Assembly (NCBI GenBank): GCA_022432975.1
Contig: CM039510.1
Location: 16,385,023-16,449,022 of the forward strand
Length of the DNA: 64,000 bases
Source: Begonia masoniana
Lineage: Eukaryota; Streptophyta; Magnoliopsida; Cucurbitales; Begoniaceae
Reading direction: 5' to 3'
Part shown: piece after piece, positions 1 through 12,217 of the stretch
How positions within the stretch are numbered: position 1 is the first letter of the stretch
How the letters are laid out: each line of letters begins with the position of its first letter
Translations under genes and position numbers: made by a program
The notes under the pieces: generated by a model
What the model was told of the DNA's origin: nothing
Seen by the model: only the letters and a program-made list of their open reading frames with translations
The model's database searches: none

Positions 1-1383
1 TAAGGCCCTACATCGTGTCAACGCTAGGCTTTTCTGTTTTGATGATGATTTTCTGATTGTGGGGCTTAATGAGTCGGGTAGCCTATGATGTTAGCTATTA
101 GTTGTTTGTAAAGTTTGTCAAAAGTAATGTATGTCTATGTATATTGTGAATTGTTTGATGATATGTCTTGATGATATGTTGTACGTATATTACCTCATGC
201 ATCATGTTTTAGAAAAAGTACGAAAATGTTTTAGCATATGTTTTCACGATTTGAACGTAGAAACGACAACGATGTAAAACAAAAATGTAAAGTGTCTGAG
301 GGAAGTGGTTCACCCTTCAGATGTAAATTATGGAACGTCCAGAAAACGTATGATATCTGAGGGAAGTGGTTCACCCTTCAGATAAAGATTTATATGTGGA
401 ACGTCTAGAGATGGAGAAACTAATCCACCCTCCATTGGTAGAGGATTACATGTATGTACGATGGAAATGAAATGAATATGTATGATGAAACGAAATGAAA
501 TGAATATGTATGACGAAACGAAACGAAATGAATATGAACGATGAAACGAAATGAAATGACTATGTACGATGAAACTGTAGAAACTGCATATGTTAAGTAA
601 AATGTTTTAAATTCATATAGTGCATTCCCTTACTAAGCATTAGGCTTAATGTATATGTTGCATGATGTAGGTGCAGAAGAACAGGTACAGTGAGTTTCGT
701 GAGCATGCTAGGATCATGGACGCAGTTGGAGGAGTACGACCATGGCGGCAACCCGGCAATATTGTTAGGGCGATTCCGACCGTGGTTAGTAGGTGTCTGT
801 GGTTAGTATGTGGACGTGTCTGTTTTGGGTATGTTTACGTGTAGTTTTGATTAAGAAAGAGAATGGAAGTTTCTATGTATGTGGATAGATGATTTTGATA
901 GAAAAGAAAAGTTGAGTTTTGATGTAAATGTAGTGGAAGTAGAATGTTTAGAATATAGAGTCTTATTGTTAGAATATACTGGAATTGTTTGGGTATTTTG
1001 AACTGTCTGGTCATTTTAAAACAGGTATGGATATGCTCGATTTTTAGAGCGATCCACGCAGTTCGTTTTCTTGAGTTTTCCGAAATTGTAGGTTATATTA
1101 GTGTTTTGTTTTAATTGATCTTACTTTAATTGTTAATTGTTTTAAAAATGGTTTTAGTCTAGTTTTAAATGTTTTAAAAGTCGAAATGTTTTACGCTTAA
1201 AACGCTTAAGTTAAAGTTAGACCCTAAAGGTTGTTAGGGGTGGGTCAATTGTCTAGGTTCAGTTTATTTTATAGTGTCGAGTGAAAAAGAAAAATTTTAT
1301 TCGTAAACACGAGGGCTTAGGTGAAGGTTATGTCAATGTAAAGTCAGGTCCTGTGACGGCCCTACGGGGTTGGGGTCGTTACA
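1..1383 (+). repeat. Ty3/gypsy LTR, right part, cut by the window start
   Basis: The segment ends in GGGGTCGTTACA at 1383 and matches the right half of the solo LTR at 28580-31322 in order and spacing: the AAGGCCCTAC block at the left edge, CATGCATCATG near 197, the hairpin TAAGC-ATTAG-GCTTA at 635-649, the acceptor-like GATGTAG|GTG at 664-673, and the GAGCGATCCACGCAGTTCG block near 1047. No tRNA-Met primer site follows 1383, so this is a solo LTR or a 3' LTR, not a 5' LTR. Confidence 0.8.
290..590 (+). repeat. two short tandem repeats inside an LTR
   Basis: A block GTCTGAGGGAAGTGGTTCAC occurs at about 294 and again at about 355, separated by a diverged spacer. From about 465 to 585 a unit of about 28 bases built on ATGAAACGAAATGAATATG is repeated about four times. 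Both lie between the GGCC block and the acceptor-like site, that is, inside the proposed LTR intron. Confidence 0.7.
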
Positions 1384-2700
1384 GTTTAAGGGAGGCTTGT
1401 AATAGATTTGAGGACTTTTGAATGAATTGATTTTTTTTTACGAAGCTTTTGCTTTGAGGTGAGATCTTTATTGATGTGAACCGAGGAGCGATAAATCTCA
1501 TTGTCAAGGACCATGATCTATTAGAAGATAAAGGAGACCAACAAACAAAGCTTCACATGGTTTAGTCATGGAAACCCGAGGAAAAGAGTGATTACAACTA
1601 AAGCAAAAGACTATAAAAATAAAGAGCTTTGTAGCATGGAAGTGGGCCCCAGAAAATTGGCAAAAGAAGACTCATAAAGCACAAAGTTGGGCCTCACAAA
1701 TCCCCATGGATTGGAGAGAGAAGGGTAAAGATCTATGAAAACTACCACAAATTCGTATGGATTGGAGAGAGAAGGGTTAAGATTTACACAAACTACAAAG
1801 AGATAAAGATTCATATGGGTTGGAAAGAGATAAAGATCCACATGACTTGGTTTATGATGTGATACAAGTTGAGATCAAGTCAAAGCCCAAAAACAAGGAT
1901 CCAATTGAAGATACGGGCGGCCCAATGACTAGAGTAAGAAGCCCAAGATTATTGAAAGATCTTTAGAAGAAAGGGTGTGACGCATATGCACACGTTATAA
2001 TTAAAAGGGAGGTGCGACGCACATGCACATGTAAGAATTTAAAACACATGTGCCAAACACATGCACATGTAGGAATTAAAGAGGACATGTGCCAAACACA
2101 TGCGTATACGAGGAATTAAAAAGTCACATGAAAAGCCCATGCAAATTATACAAATCTCGTAGAAAAATATCTTATCCAGCTGAATCTACTCAAATCAGTT
2201 CAAATCACGTTCAAACGGATATTAAACAAGAGACGACATCTGATCATCCAAAGGATCTTTATCCTACGAAAATTATTAGTTATTTTATCATTTTATTTCT
2301 TTTATTTTAACATTTTATTTTACTTAAAAATGCAGTCTTTTTAATGGCAAAACACTTTTGATTTAGAAGAAGACATTTGAATTAAAAAAATTGAGTTTTT
2401 TAGAGAGGATTTCTCTTTAGTTCTTTATGAAGAACAACGATCTTCTTCAAGTCACGCTTGAAGAATCTCGCTTAATAGCTTTGGTTCTTACCAACGAGTT
2501 TGGTCTAGGTCAAGCTCCTGTTTTGATAGCTTCGGTTCAACCAACATGTATGGCTCAGGTCAAGCTCCTATTTTGATTACTAGGGTTCCATCGAACTCTT
2601 CGATTGGGGTCTTATTTCCTTACTTTGTTTTTTGAATCGAAAAGGCGTTCCTTTGAATTATTCTACTTTGTTGTCGGGTCCTATTTGACAACTGCAACAA
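1384..2700. other. unassigned repetitive nuclear DNA
   Basis: No gene is supported. Imperfect tandem copies are visible: a unit of about 60 bases containing GGATTGGAGAGAGAAGGGT at 1700-1860, a unit containing CACATGTGCCAAACACATGC at 2040-2105, and a repeat containing CAGGTCAAGCTCCTATTTTG at 2500-2580. The composition resembles the ends of a large plant LTR element, but no element boundaries or coding domains could be found. Confidence 0.35.
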
Positions 2701-5620
2701 CAGAGTTTTCTTTCAAGCATTTAATCCTTAGCTTGCATGCAAACAAAACCCAACCGGCTTAAGCTCCGGTCTTTGAACTCTCTACAATCTTCCCACTATT
2801 GAATAGCGTACTCCATCTCCTTCCTCTTTAAGCTAGGCCCCTATCCACTAGGCTCCCTGCTAGCAGGAAACCAAACTAAGAAAGAAGAAATTGAAACCCC
2901 CCCTCTAAATAGTCAGGCTTACTTATAGCTACAAGAGGAAGCCACTTTGAATAGGAAGTATGAACAGGCAAGAGTCAGAAAAGCAAGAATAAAAAATGAC
3001 AAGAGAAAGGAGGCACTCAAGCCTTCTAATTGGAACTGATATCGAACCCAAACCCACTGAATGTCCAATTTACATTGTGCCCTTCTTTTGCCATGGTGAT
3101 TCCTAGCTGAAGGAGGAGTAGCCTAGGGGCAGGACAGACTTTAGTTAGCACATCCTTTTTTTTTTCTTCCATCCAGCTGGTTGATTTCTGATCTCTCTGG
3201 ATTCCAACCCGTTGGTAAGTCAGTCTACGATTCCTTGCTTGAGTCTGCATCCCCTATTGGCATGATTGCATATTCTTATTCGACTTATCTTATATGTTTA
3301 TAAAGTTTCATTAAAGTCCTCACTCCTATGCCTAAACTCATTTATCCTGAACTATGCTCGTATTACCGAAAAAAAAAAAGAAACAAGGCCAATTCATTCC
3401 ATAAGACTTCTGGCCCGGAAGGGCAAATGCGTTTCTAGTTTAGAGGGGAGAGCTCGAGCCTTACCTTACCCCAAACCAAAAAAAAGGCAACAAGCTGATT
3501 CAAACTTGACTTTCATGTTTACTCATTGGATTCACTCAAGATGAAAACTAGCCTACTTACTTCTTTAGACCTTGTACCAGTAACCAGATAACTTATATGG
3601 CTTGCTAGCCCCCTTTATAATAGAAGAAATTGACCTTGCCTTATAAACTTCTTTATATCAAGGGAGGCCTCTAAAGCAAGAGTCAAATGTCCTATTGGAT
3701 AAGGAGACCTAAAACACCAGTCAAGGTTTTAAGGTCGGTAACAATGGACCATCATTCTTTTTCAGTCTGCGCATGAAAACTTGCCGCCGCTGACGTGACC
3801 ATCCCCAATAGATATGCCTAGATCGGTGGCAGATCCACTATAGGGAGAATGTGTTAGGAGATGACTTCCTGCAGCGATAGTATGAGCCTTGCATTTCCTT
3901 GATGTTACACAGGATGCGCAACAGAGGGTAGTACAAGGTGGGGTAAAATATGGTGGGGACCATTACATTAGAAATAATAGAGAGATATGTTCAAAAGAAC
4001 GAACCAAGGATGACCTCGGTGTATTGGTTGGTGTTCCGGCCTTTAACCTGCTTGGCCAAGGTACCCGCCTTCACACCCAGTGAAAGCTTGACCTGTATTC
4101 CTTAATGAAAAGGAATAAGAGCATATGGCTACAATGCCTAAGAGAATTCGGTCTTTCTTCTTTTCTAAAGCTTTGAAAAGGACAGATTCACGTCCTGCAC
4201 ATTCTTCCAATCGACGACATGAGGACCACCACCTTCAACTAAATCAAGCAAGAGCCAGCATAAGGCTATTTTCGTTAAAGAAAGGCAGTCATGAAAGCGA
4301 GTACGAGTTCGTGACCTAATAGAATCATTTTTTATCCCTTCTATACTATATAGGGTAAGGTAAGAAAGCTATCATACATGATTCCACTAGACCTGAAAGC
4401 AAATGAAAGAAACCAGAAGGCCCTACTGTATGAAACCTATAAGATTTAGAGTAGCTCCCTTATCTCATTGCATACTAAGTGCAAACAAAGAGTTCAAGCA
4501 TTTAGTTCTCAATTAACCTCATGAAGACACTTCCTTTTCTTATCTATCTTTTCTTAGACAAGAAATTGCTGAAAAAATCCTTGAGCAAGAAGTCTAGCAT
4601 CACATCGATGTGGTGCAATGGTTGCTTTGGTCTCAGTCTTTTCAATGGTTAGATAAGATTATGAGTGAAAGTGCATATAAGATCATGTGCGGGACATTTT
4701 TTCAATCAGGTGGTGACAATAATTTAAATGAGATATCAGAAAATCCAACTTCTTTTAAGAATCTGAAAGTTGTCAAAGAAAACCATGCATTTCTCTTTAA
4801 GAAAAAAGGAAAAGGTGAAAAAAGAGTAGCGAATACCCTTGATTCTTGCAAAGATCCTCGAGCACCCTCTTCTTGTATTGAGGGAGGGCCCAACAAAATT
4901 TCTCTAACTCTAGGCTTTCGTTTACAAGGATAGCAAGAACTTCACCATCACACTCAAAGCCAAAGTCACATAAGTCCTTTCGTTTTCTTTTGAGAGAGGA
5001 AGTAGAAGGCCACAAGTATCGTAACCCATATTCATTCCAGAGGTACTCACATTGAACCTTTGATTTTAAAGAATATGTAAACCCACTTGCTTTTGCTTTC
5101 TTTAGGAGCATACTCGTTTGTAGATTCCAATTTCTATCTTTGGTTACATAAGCAATATCTCATTTTGTACTTTATAGAACAGAACTCTAACTCGACTTAT
5201 TAGTTGTCTTTAGAGTTTTGTGCAGGTTCCCTACTAGGCTGTGGACTGTTTCCTATTGATATAAAAGGACTTTGAGTAGTTCCTATTAGGAATGCCCTGA
5301 CTTGATTGAATGATTGGTTGGATTGAATAGCTAGGCCTATCTTTGTACGATGAAGAAGCCTCAGATAGCTTTTTTAAAATCGAGAAAAGAATTAGTAAAT
5401 GTTGATTACTACTTGCCCCTAAGCCTGACTACCTTCTTTCCTTCTCTATGCACTGAAACCATCATTCTACTCTAGGGGGTGTACACAGACCAGCGAGATA
5501 GTCATTCTTACACCGCTCATTTAGCTACAGTGACTTTATTCTAATTGTTCCTTTATGGTGTCCGCTACTACCTCGTTCACTCTCTCTTGGTAGTTATTCG
5601 GTGACAAATTGCGCAGCCTG
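2701..5620. other. unassigned, organelle-like DNA
   Basis: The composition changes from AT-rich repeats to the balanced, C/T-run-rich texture usual for plant mitochondrial intergenic DNA. Short open frames exist (for example 64 codons at 4125-4319 and 107 codons at 4610-4933), but none has a recognised domain. A stretch near 4660-4700 reads SESAYKIM, loosely like RNA polymerase motif A, but the surroundings do not support it. Mitochondrial or plasmid origin is an inference from texture and from the polymerase fragments that follow. Confidence 0.3.
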
Positions 5621-5639
5621 GCAACTCATGAACTGGCAA

Positions 5640-6066
5640 CTATTAAAAGAAAAGTTTGTCAACCAAAAGAAGAAATTACTTGAATTTAGTAATTTAAGAC
5701 TATATCAGACATTCAAATTCAATTTGCAATCGGAAGAGAAATTCAAATGAGAAAACTTCAGTACGTCAGAAAGGTTATGTCATTTACAACCCTGGCATAT
5801 TTCAGATGCTTGAAGTCCCCGAATAAAGGGAGTGAATTTCTTGCTACAATGATGTGAATTCACAAGAATTAGTGAAGACAAAGAAAAATCAATATTCTAT
5901 TCCAAAACCAATCTACGCCCACTGTCATTTTGATGTTTCATTACTACCGATCAAAATGAATCTACCTATGGCATGCAAACCTATTGATTGGAAATGTGTC
6001 CACAGTGATGATGAACAAGACGTGAAAACTTTGTCATATCTACCTGAAGGTTACTTAAGTCGTCCT
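5640..6066 (+). pseudogene. phage-type RNA polymerase of a mitochondrial linear plasmid, fragment 1
   Basis: The frame from 5854 runs to the insertion point at 6066 and reads through LPMACKPIDW and LPEGYLSRP. The family pattern is LPM-x-x-PxDW followed by a GGYLSRP-like stretch, which lies upstream of the polymerase palm in single-subunit RNA polymerases. Upstream (5640-5853) related sequence is shifted and interrupted by stops. The known role of this family is transcription of linear plasmids in plant mitochondria; here it is a nuclear relic. The frame breaks where an LTR begins at 6067, and the gene continues at 11625. Assignment to a plasmid rather than to nuclear RPOT is inferred from the DNA polymerase partner downstream. 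Confidence 0.75.
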
Positions 6067-6814
6067 TGTAATATCCGGCTTTACGGGATATTAATATTTT
6101 AATATAAATGATATTTTGTAAATATGCCAAATCAAGCCCATTTTATGAAAAGAAAGCGTTATTAGAATCCTAATAATTAATAAAGATTTTGAGAAAATTT
6201 CAGGAATTTTAGGAGTTTAACGCTAATTTTACGAGAATTACGTTTATCGCAATATAAAGGGTACTTTGGTAAAAATAGTAAACGGAGTCCGAATTGCGAA
6301 CGAACAGTTTTAATAGAACCCTGATAATAAGTTGAAGTTATTGGTGAAATAAGGAAATTTGGAGAAGCCGAATCGTTAGCTATTTAACGAAATAAAGGAT
6401 GAAACGAATAGAAAATCAAAGGAAGGGCAAAATAGTAATTTATAAAGTCAAATTTTATTAAATTACATATTCCCTCTTTTCTCTTCTCCCTCATTCACGA
6501 TCTCTCTCTCTCCCTGCGAACCCTCTCCCTCCTTCGGCGATTCAACGGTGACCCTCTCCTCTCTGACGACTGATCTCCTCTCCCATTGTAACGCCCCGAA
6601 CCCGCCCCGGCTCGGTGCGCTACGTTTGCAAACCAAACCCGCGTTTAAAATATCGTTTAAAATAATTTTCGTAGATTTTTCGACTCGGTTTTCGGGTTTT
6701 TTTGAACCCTCGATTTTTGTTGGAAAATTTAAAATATGTCGGAAAAATGTCGGGTCAAAACATTGTAGAAATAGGGAAAATTTGAAAAAAAACGAAAAAC
6801 GGGCTCAAAAGGGG

Positions 6815-6915
6815 CGCTGGGCGCCGCGCGCCCACGCTGTGCGCGCGCTGCGCGCCCACGCTGCGGGCGCCGATGCGCGCCCCACCGCGACCACTCGCGG
6901 TCCGAGGCCCGACCG
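6815..6915. repeat. GC-rich palindromic block inside LTR
   Basis: Dense GCGC/GGCGCC/GCGCGC palindromes with the word CCCACGCTG repeated, set in otherwise AT-rich LTR sequence. It begins right after AAAAGGGGCG, the same place where related LTRs carry their CGATCG-palindrome cluster. A similar block occupies 31840-32080 in a relative. Confidence 0.6.
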
Positions 6916-7689
6916 ATCAGGCCTCCTCGGGTTTTCTCAACCCAAAACACCAAAAAAAACTTCCATTTTGACCCCTTTTGACATTTCCTCACTTTTCCTC
7001 ATATTTTACCACCCCGAACACCTCCAAAAATCACAAAACATTAACCATACCTCCCCGACACACGAACCATCAAATCCCGTAAAAATTTTAGAAAAACCGA
7101 CTTCAACTGAATATTAATAAAAATAGCGAACTTAAACCCGACGTCGTTTGTTTTAAAATCAATATGGACGGCATAACGCCTAAATTCTTTAAAACCAAAA
7201 CCTGCAATATAACACTCGAGAATATGTAGTTTAATCCTCAAAATACCACCACCATTACACAACAACCCAACGACTCAAAATCTTTAAAAATTCATTACGA
7301 AAACCTTTATAAAAACAACGTGCCAACACTTATCAAATCTCCCAGTCACCAACTAGATATATCAAAAATACCAAAATAATAATCATCACCCACAACCCTC
7401 CGAAGACCATGATCGAGACGCCCCGACAACTGCCTGCACCGACATGCTCTGTACATCACCAACTGCGCACCAAGCCTAGCTTTCCTTAGGTCCTCACCTG
7501 TACTCCCGTCTATACCTACACCACGGAACACAAAACATCAGCCTAATGCTTAGTAAGTAAGGAAATATGCATACAACAAACATAATGCAACACAACCCCT
7601 AACAGATGAGGTTTCTACTCGCTCAGTTACTGTTCTTTCGTTTGCTACTCGTTGCTTTTCGTTGTTTATTCACATAACCGAAACTCATC

Positions 7690-8160
7690 ACAAATGCTAA
7701 CACCGCACCTTAACGCGACTAGGCAACTCACACGGAGTCCCTCGCAGGTGTCCAACTCACACAGTGTCCCACGCAAGTGCCACCCTAACGCGACTAGGCA
7801 ACTCCACTGGAGTCCCCCGCAGGTGTCACTCTAACGCGACTAGGCGACTCAACTCAACTATGGTCCCTCGCAGGTACCACCTTAACGCGACTGGACAACT
7901 CCATGCCATGGAGTTTCCCGCAGGTGCTACCCTAACGCGACTAGGCGACCCAACTCAACTATGGTCTCTCGCAGGTACCACCTTAACGCGACTGGACAAC
8001 TCCATGCCATGGAGTTTCCCGCAGGTGCTACCCTAACGCGACTAGGCGACCCAACTCAACTATGGTCCCTCGCAGGTACCACCTTAACGCGACTGGACAA
8101 CTGCATGCCATGGAGTTTCCCGCAGGTGCTACCCTAACGCGACTAGGCGACCCCGACACT
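7690..8160. repeat. LTR minisatellite, about 50 and 106 bp units
   Basis: The word TAACGCGACT(A/G)G recurs about every 50 bases, each followed by TCCC(T/C)CGCAGGT. Two adjacent units combine into a higher-order repeat of about 106 bases with a CTCCATGCCATGGAG palindrome, which is itself repeated at about 7890, 8000 and 8105. Open frames crossing it are repeat artefacts. Confidence 0.8.
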
Positions 8161-10138
8161 AACCACCTCACGATTCAACTCACACCATCCCTTACGATTC
8201 AAGCTCACCATGCAAAACCATGCTTAAAACTCGTTTCTCGTAGTTTGAAAACCGTGATGCATGTCACACAATTACAATACTCAACACAAAACTAAACAAA
8301 ACAATCAAACAAAGCAAACAACCAATTCCCTACCGTTCCATGGTGTAGGCCCGAAGGCAAACCACACACATCCGCTACTTACCTGGATTCCTTGTGCGTG
8401 TTCGTAATTATATGCCCGGTTAGCCAAATCGTTCACTCGTCAACCTAACATAATAAAAGAGAAATCACTTAGCAATACACTAACCATAGGTTTTAACCAG
8501 CTTTTCAACCTAACATACAAAACCCAAAATTCCTAGATTTTCTATCGTCCAACCAAATTACTCGCTCAATTGTCTAAACTAACAAAACTCGACTTATAAA
8601 TTTACTAATGAACTCAAAAGCAATTCTTAACCTAAACTAACTAAAACTATCACACAATTCCTTCCCCAAAACACAAAACCCGAATTGTGCACCAATTTTG
8701 ACCGTCACACTTCAAACGGTCGTAACTCCCTCGTTTTTCAACGGATTTCGACGTGCCACCCCAATCTGTAAACCTCTACACGTCTACTATCCATTGAAAC
8801 ACTCACAACAACCATCCAAACACCATGGCCAATCCAAAAACCCCTCAACAGATTCGGCCAACATTCTCTCCAAAACCGGTTTTCACACACATAACTCCAA
8901 TCTTCAATCTAACCATAAAATCAACCTAAACCAATCCATCTAACAATTAAATCCTCAAATCTAGAAAGAAAACTCATCCAAGAACCCAAAATTCGGAGCT
9001 CTCAAGCTAGGGTTTCCAAACCCTAACTAAAACTCACACAAACTCCATCAAAACACTACAAATCAACCCTAAGTTGCATCAAACATAAAACCCACTTAAA
9101 ATCTTACCTTAATACCCTTAAAATCAAAAAAGAGAAGGAGAGGAAAGAGCTTCCATGGTGGCTGCGACCGTGGAGAGAAAAAGATGAAGATGAAGCTTTT
9201 CTTATCTTTTCCTTTTTATAACCATTTCTTTTTCTTTCTTTAATTTAGTCAATTAATAAGCCATTAAAATGCCCTCCCATTACTCTTCACGTGGCAGCCT
9301 CTCTTCACCCTCACTTTCCATTCAATTAATCCCTTTATTTCTCCCTTTGAATTTTCAACCAAAGTTTTCATTGGTTCATTGTTGGTTTGACTTTTCAAAC
9401 ACTTAAACCCTCACTTTTCCTTTTTCTTTTCTTCCAACGTGGCTGCCCTTTCAATCCCAACATTTCATTCATTTTTTACTACATTTTGATTGGTTGAGAG
9501 AATTGGACTTTTCAACTCTAAATTATCCACCAATCACATTTGAATTTGACTTGTCAAACTCTCCACTTCTCCTTTCACTTCTAATACCCTTCAACAATAA
9601 CTTCTCATACATTTCTAGCCTAGGCTAACTCATTCTACGTCGAACCTAGGCTACGCACGTAATAGAAATTCTCGGGTGTTACACCCATCGTCTCGATTCT
9701 TCGCGATTTCTTCCTCAATCCCGACCCTAGGTATGATTCTATAGTTTCGGAAGGTTATTGTGAAGTTTCACGGTTAGGGTATCGTTTAGGGTTTTATGAA
9801 AAACGTGATTTAGGGTTTAAAATTGATAGGTTTACTATATTTGTGAGTATATTGAACGTATTAAACGTTATTGGACGAAATCTAGAGTGTACGGTGTTTA
9901 GGTTGAAAACCAGATATTTGGAGCTTGAGAATCTCCGTCAATGGAGTTTAGAAATTTACGAGCGTGAGTTGCTCGGTAAAATGCCTCATTGAGCTAAGTT
10001 ATAATTTTAGGAGAATTTACTTAGTTAAGGTTTCGTTAAATTTGGACGTTAAACGGTTTAATCTCGTTTTAACGACAACTGATGTGTTTTGCCTCAGACG
10101 AATGATGCTCGTGGATGGAGCTCGAAGTTCAGCGCGCA

Positions 10139-10175
10139 CAAGGTAAGTTCTCGTGACTTACTTGGCCGAGTGGCC
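10139..10175 (+). promoter_or_regulatory. 5' splice-site-like sequence plus GGCC hairpin in LTR
   Basis: CAAG|GTAAGT with the GT at 10143, followed by a GGCC-GAGT-GGCC hairpin at 10164-10175. The same arrangement recurs in most LTRs of the window. Function as a splice donor is inferred from the consensus. Confidence 0.5.
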
Positions 10176-10656
10176 TACACCGTACCTCGATGTCGCGTTG
10201 AGGAATATTGGAGTTTATTTGTTTATATGCTTTGGTCGGGTAGATAGGGTTAGTTCCTTATAAGTTATGTTTTTTATAGTCTTGATGGTATGTATGATGC
10301 TTGTTTACTTTATGTCTTTAACTGTTCATGCATCACGTATTTTAAAATAGCATGAAAAAGGATTTCTACACGTTTTATGAAAATGAAATGGACTAATGCA
10401 AAGAAAATACGTAATCTGTTATTTGTTATCTGGTCATGGGAGGTGGGGCTCAGGCATGGCTGTTACAAATTAGTAAGCATGTACCCCCCCTTCTCTAAGT
10501 GGAAAGTGTTGTCCAACCGCTGGAAAAGCACTCTTCATTTAGCAGGATGAGGCCTCAGTGGCATCTCTGTATCTGTTATCGGAACGATCTGTAATGTTAA
10601 GTAATCTGCATGATTTCTGAACTTCATACGCACAGCATGCATCTGCATTTACGAAA

Positions 10657-10697
10657 CTTACTGAGCCTTTAGCTCATAGTGTGTCTGTATTATGTAG
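10657..10697 (+). promoter_or_regulatory. branch-site-like motif, hairpin and 3' splice-site-like sequence in LTR
   Basis: CTTACTGAG is followed by the stem TGAGC (10662-10666), loop CTTTA and stem GCTCA (10672-10676), then TATGTAG ending at 10697. The hairpin ends about 21 bases before the AG, as in the other LTRs. Confidence 0.5.
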
Positions 10698-11227
10698 AAG
10701 ATTTTGAGACGGGTGAGGACGATGTTCCTCCTCCTGAAGCATGAGTCTGGTTGAAGAAGAATGGTCGTGGGAGTGTGCTGGCATGGTCGAGGTGTTTCAT
10801 GACCCGTGGGGATGTATATAGGTATTTTGGGTTATTTTAGATAGAAAATGTTTAAGGAAAATATTTGTAAAGATAGAACATTATAGGATGTTTGGATCTG
10901 GACTAGTTGACAAGCTTACGTTTTGAAGTTTTTAAATGTTTTGGAAACTTGTTTTGTAACTGGTTGGTAAATTACTTTATAGGGATATGTTCGGTTTTTA
11001 AACATATCCACGCGGTTTGTTTTCATAAGATTTTACCACGTTTAAAATACATCTTGAGTCGGTTTTGAGTGGGATTATGGAGGATGTACGAGTGTCGAGA
11101 GATTTTATGTTGAAATGTATAATTGAGATGTAGGTAGAGTTGTGTTAATGAAATTGTGAAATTGGGTGTTAAGTATAGGAGTATGCAGGAAAATGAAGGA
11201 AGAGAAGAAAGAGAAAAGTGGGAGCCG

Positions 11228-11405
11228 AGCTCTCTAGAAAAATTCCAGAGAGCTTGGCGATCGATCACCTATTTTGGGCGATCGATCGCCCCACCTTGGT
11301 ACGATCGCCTGGAGAGGTGATCGCTGGGCAAAACCATGTGATCGCCGATGGGCGATCGATCGCCTGTTTTGGGCCATTGATCGCCCCTGCATTTTAAGGG
11401 GTGAT
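11228..11405 (+). repeat. LTR hairpin and CGATCG palindrome cluster
   Basis: A perfect 8-bp inverted repeat, AGCTCTCT (11228-11235) with AGAGAGCT (11247-11254), precedes several GCGATCGATCGCC-like palindromes up to about 11405. The corresponding stretch occurs in three other LTRs with different stem bases. Confidence 0.7.
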
Positions 11406-11624
11406 TGCCCCTTCTGCCCTTTTGTTCTCTGCCAATTGTTTTTAACTTTTTATTATGTTTTCTTTTAATTGTTTTAAGGTTTTATTAAATGGTTTTCAAA
11501 ATAGATTCGAACGTTTTTAACAATTTAGTTTCCGATTTAAATTCTGTTTAATTGTTGCAAGGTTATAAGAATAAAAAAGAAAAGTAATACGGGAAAATAA
11601 GGATACAATATTAGGGTCGTTACA

Positions 11625-12217
11625 GTCATACTGGGAACTCTATGATCGATACTGCTAGTTAAGTAGCGGTGACATTAATCACTTGAATATTTTCTTCAGC
11701 TCAATTTTTGTAATATTATTAATAAACTACAAAATCAATCTTTCAAAATCAACACTCATTTTTTAGAATATATTCAAGAAAATGAAAAAGACATAGTGAA
11801 TATTGGCCTACTTATGCCCAAATTTCTTGCATCCACTTCCTTTTCTGAAGCATCAGACTTACTTATAGATCTTTACCTGCAGGTAATGTCAAAAGAGAAA
11901 AAGAAAAGTCTGCTTCCAGTCAATTGTTAATAAATGTATTCACTGTTATGAAAATTTGAGAATCAATCGCGTTCTCAAGCTATAATTTCTATTTACTAGC
12001 CTTTCTGGACTTCCGAGGCCATAGTGGGATCTTGCATTTCCATGAGCGTGATCTAGAAAAAAGCCTCATCGTCTTTTCGGATACAACTCTAGCCCCCTCC
12101 TTTTTATATCTTAGCATTAGTCTTTCATTACAAAACTTTTTGTCACATAAAGGAGTCACAAAGCTTTTATAAGAATTATATAAGTGAAGGAGATTTCAAT
12201 CTTTTTGAAGCTAAATG
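11625..12217 (+). pseudogene. phage-type RNA polymerase, fragment 2
   Basis: Resumes after the LTR with LSSGDINHLNIFF, then KLQNQSFKIN and FLEYIQENEKD, then (11990-12050) FLDFRGH and GILHFHERDLEKS. The last part corresponds to the YLDFRGR-Y-RSG-FH signature of single-subunit RNA polymerases. Frameshifts and stops separate these pieces, so the copy is dead. It ends with EGDFNLFEAK at 12217, exactly where the Tekay element begins; the following codons of the same frame are found at 22529. Order and spacing agree with one gene running 5640 -> 12217 -> 23500. Confidence 0.85.
12213..12217. repeat. target-site duplication AAATG (left)
   Basis: AAATG immediately precedes the TGTAACACCC left terminus and is repeated at 22524-22528 immediately after the right terminus. 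Confidence 0.95.

Larger units (their letters stand above)
6587..9683 (-). mobile_element. nested solo LTR, TGTAACGCCCC family
   Basis: Plus-strand ends are TGTAACGCCCC and GGGTGTTACA, with a perfect 5-bp target duplication CCCAT at 6582-6586 and 9684-9688. Internal motifs read on the minus strand: donor-like AG|GTAAGT at 8384-8377, hairpin region 7534-7552 and acceptor-like GTGTAG|GTA at about 7516, so the element is minus-oriented. No coding sequence is present. The CG-rich block at 6815-6915 and the minisatellite at 7690-8160 are described separately. Confidence 0.85.
9689..11227 (+). repeat. right part of the LTR 6067-11624
   Basis: Continuation of the outer LTR after the nested insertion. 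It contains the conserved leader-like segment and the CATGCATCACG word near 10328. The block GGGCTCAGGCATGGCTGTTAC near 10447 is shared, with changes, by the LTRs at 36423, 44060 (minus) and 51608. Confidence 0.75.
6067..11624 (+). mobile_element. solo Ty3/gypsy LTR split by a nested solo LTR
   Basis: Starts TGTAATATCC and ends GGGTCGTTACA. It is flanked by GTCCT (6062-6066) and GTCAT (11625-11629), a 5-bp target duplication with one mismatch. A second solo LTR sits inside at 6587-9683; without it the LTR is about 2.46 kb. Its two parts align with the LTR at 50270 and with the minus-strand LTR at 42876-45403. It carries the donor-like AG|GTAAGT at 10141-10148, a TGAGC/GCTCA hairpin at 10662-10676, an acceptor-like TATGTAG at 10691-10697 (an intron of about 555 bases if used), and a palindrome cluster at 11228-11405. 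It interrupts the plasmid RNA polymerase relic. Confidence 0.85.

Noticed and set aside
4125..4319. 64-codon basic open frame as a small gene
   Set aside because: No family, no start context and no neighbour support; kept only as part of the unassigned block.
4610..4933. RNA polymerase motif A-like words (SESAYKIM)
   Set aside because: Motif A is clearly present at 22584-22615; the surroundings here show no other polymerase residues.
6548..7117. 189-codon open frame
   Set aside because: It crosses the boundary of a nested solo LTR and a GC-rich palindromic block.
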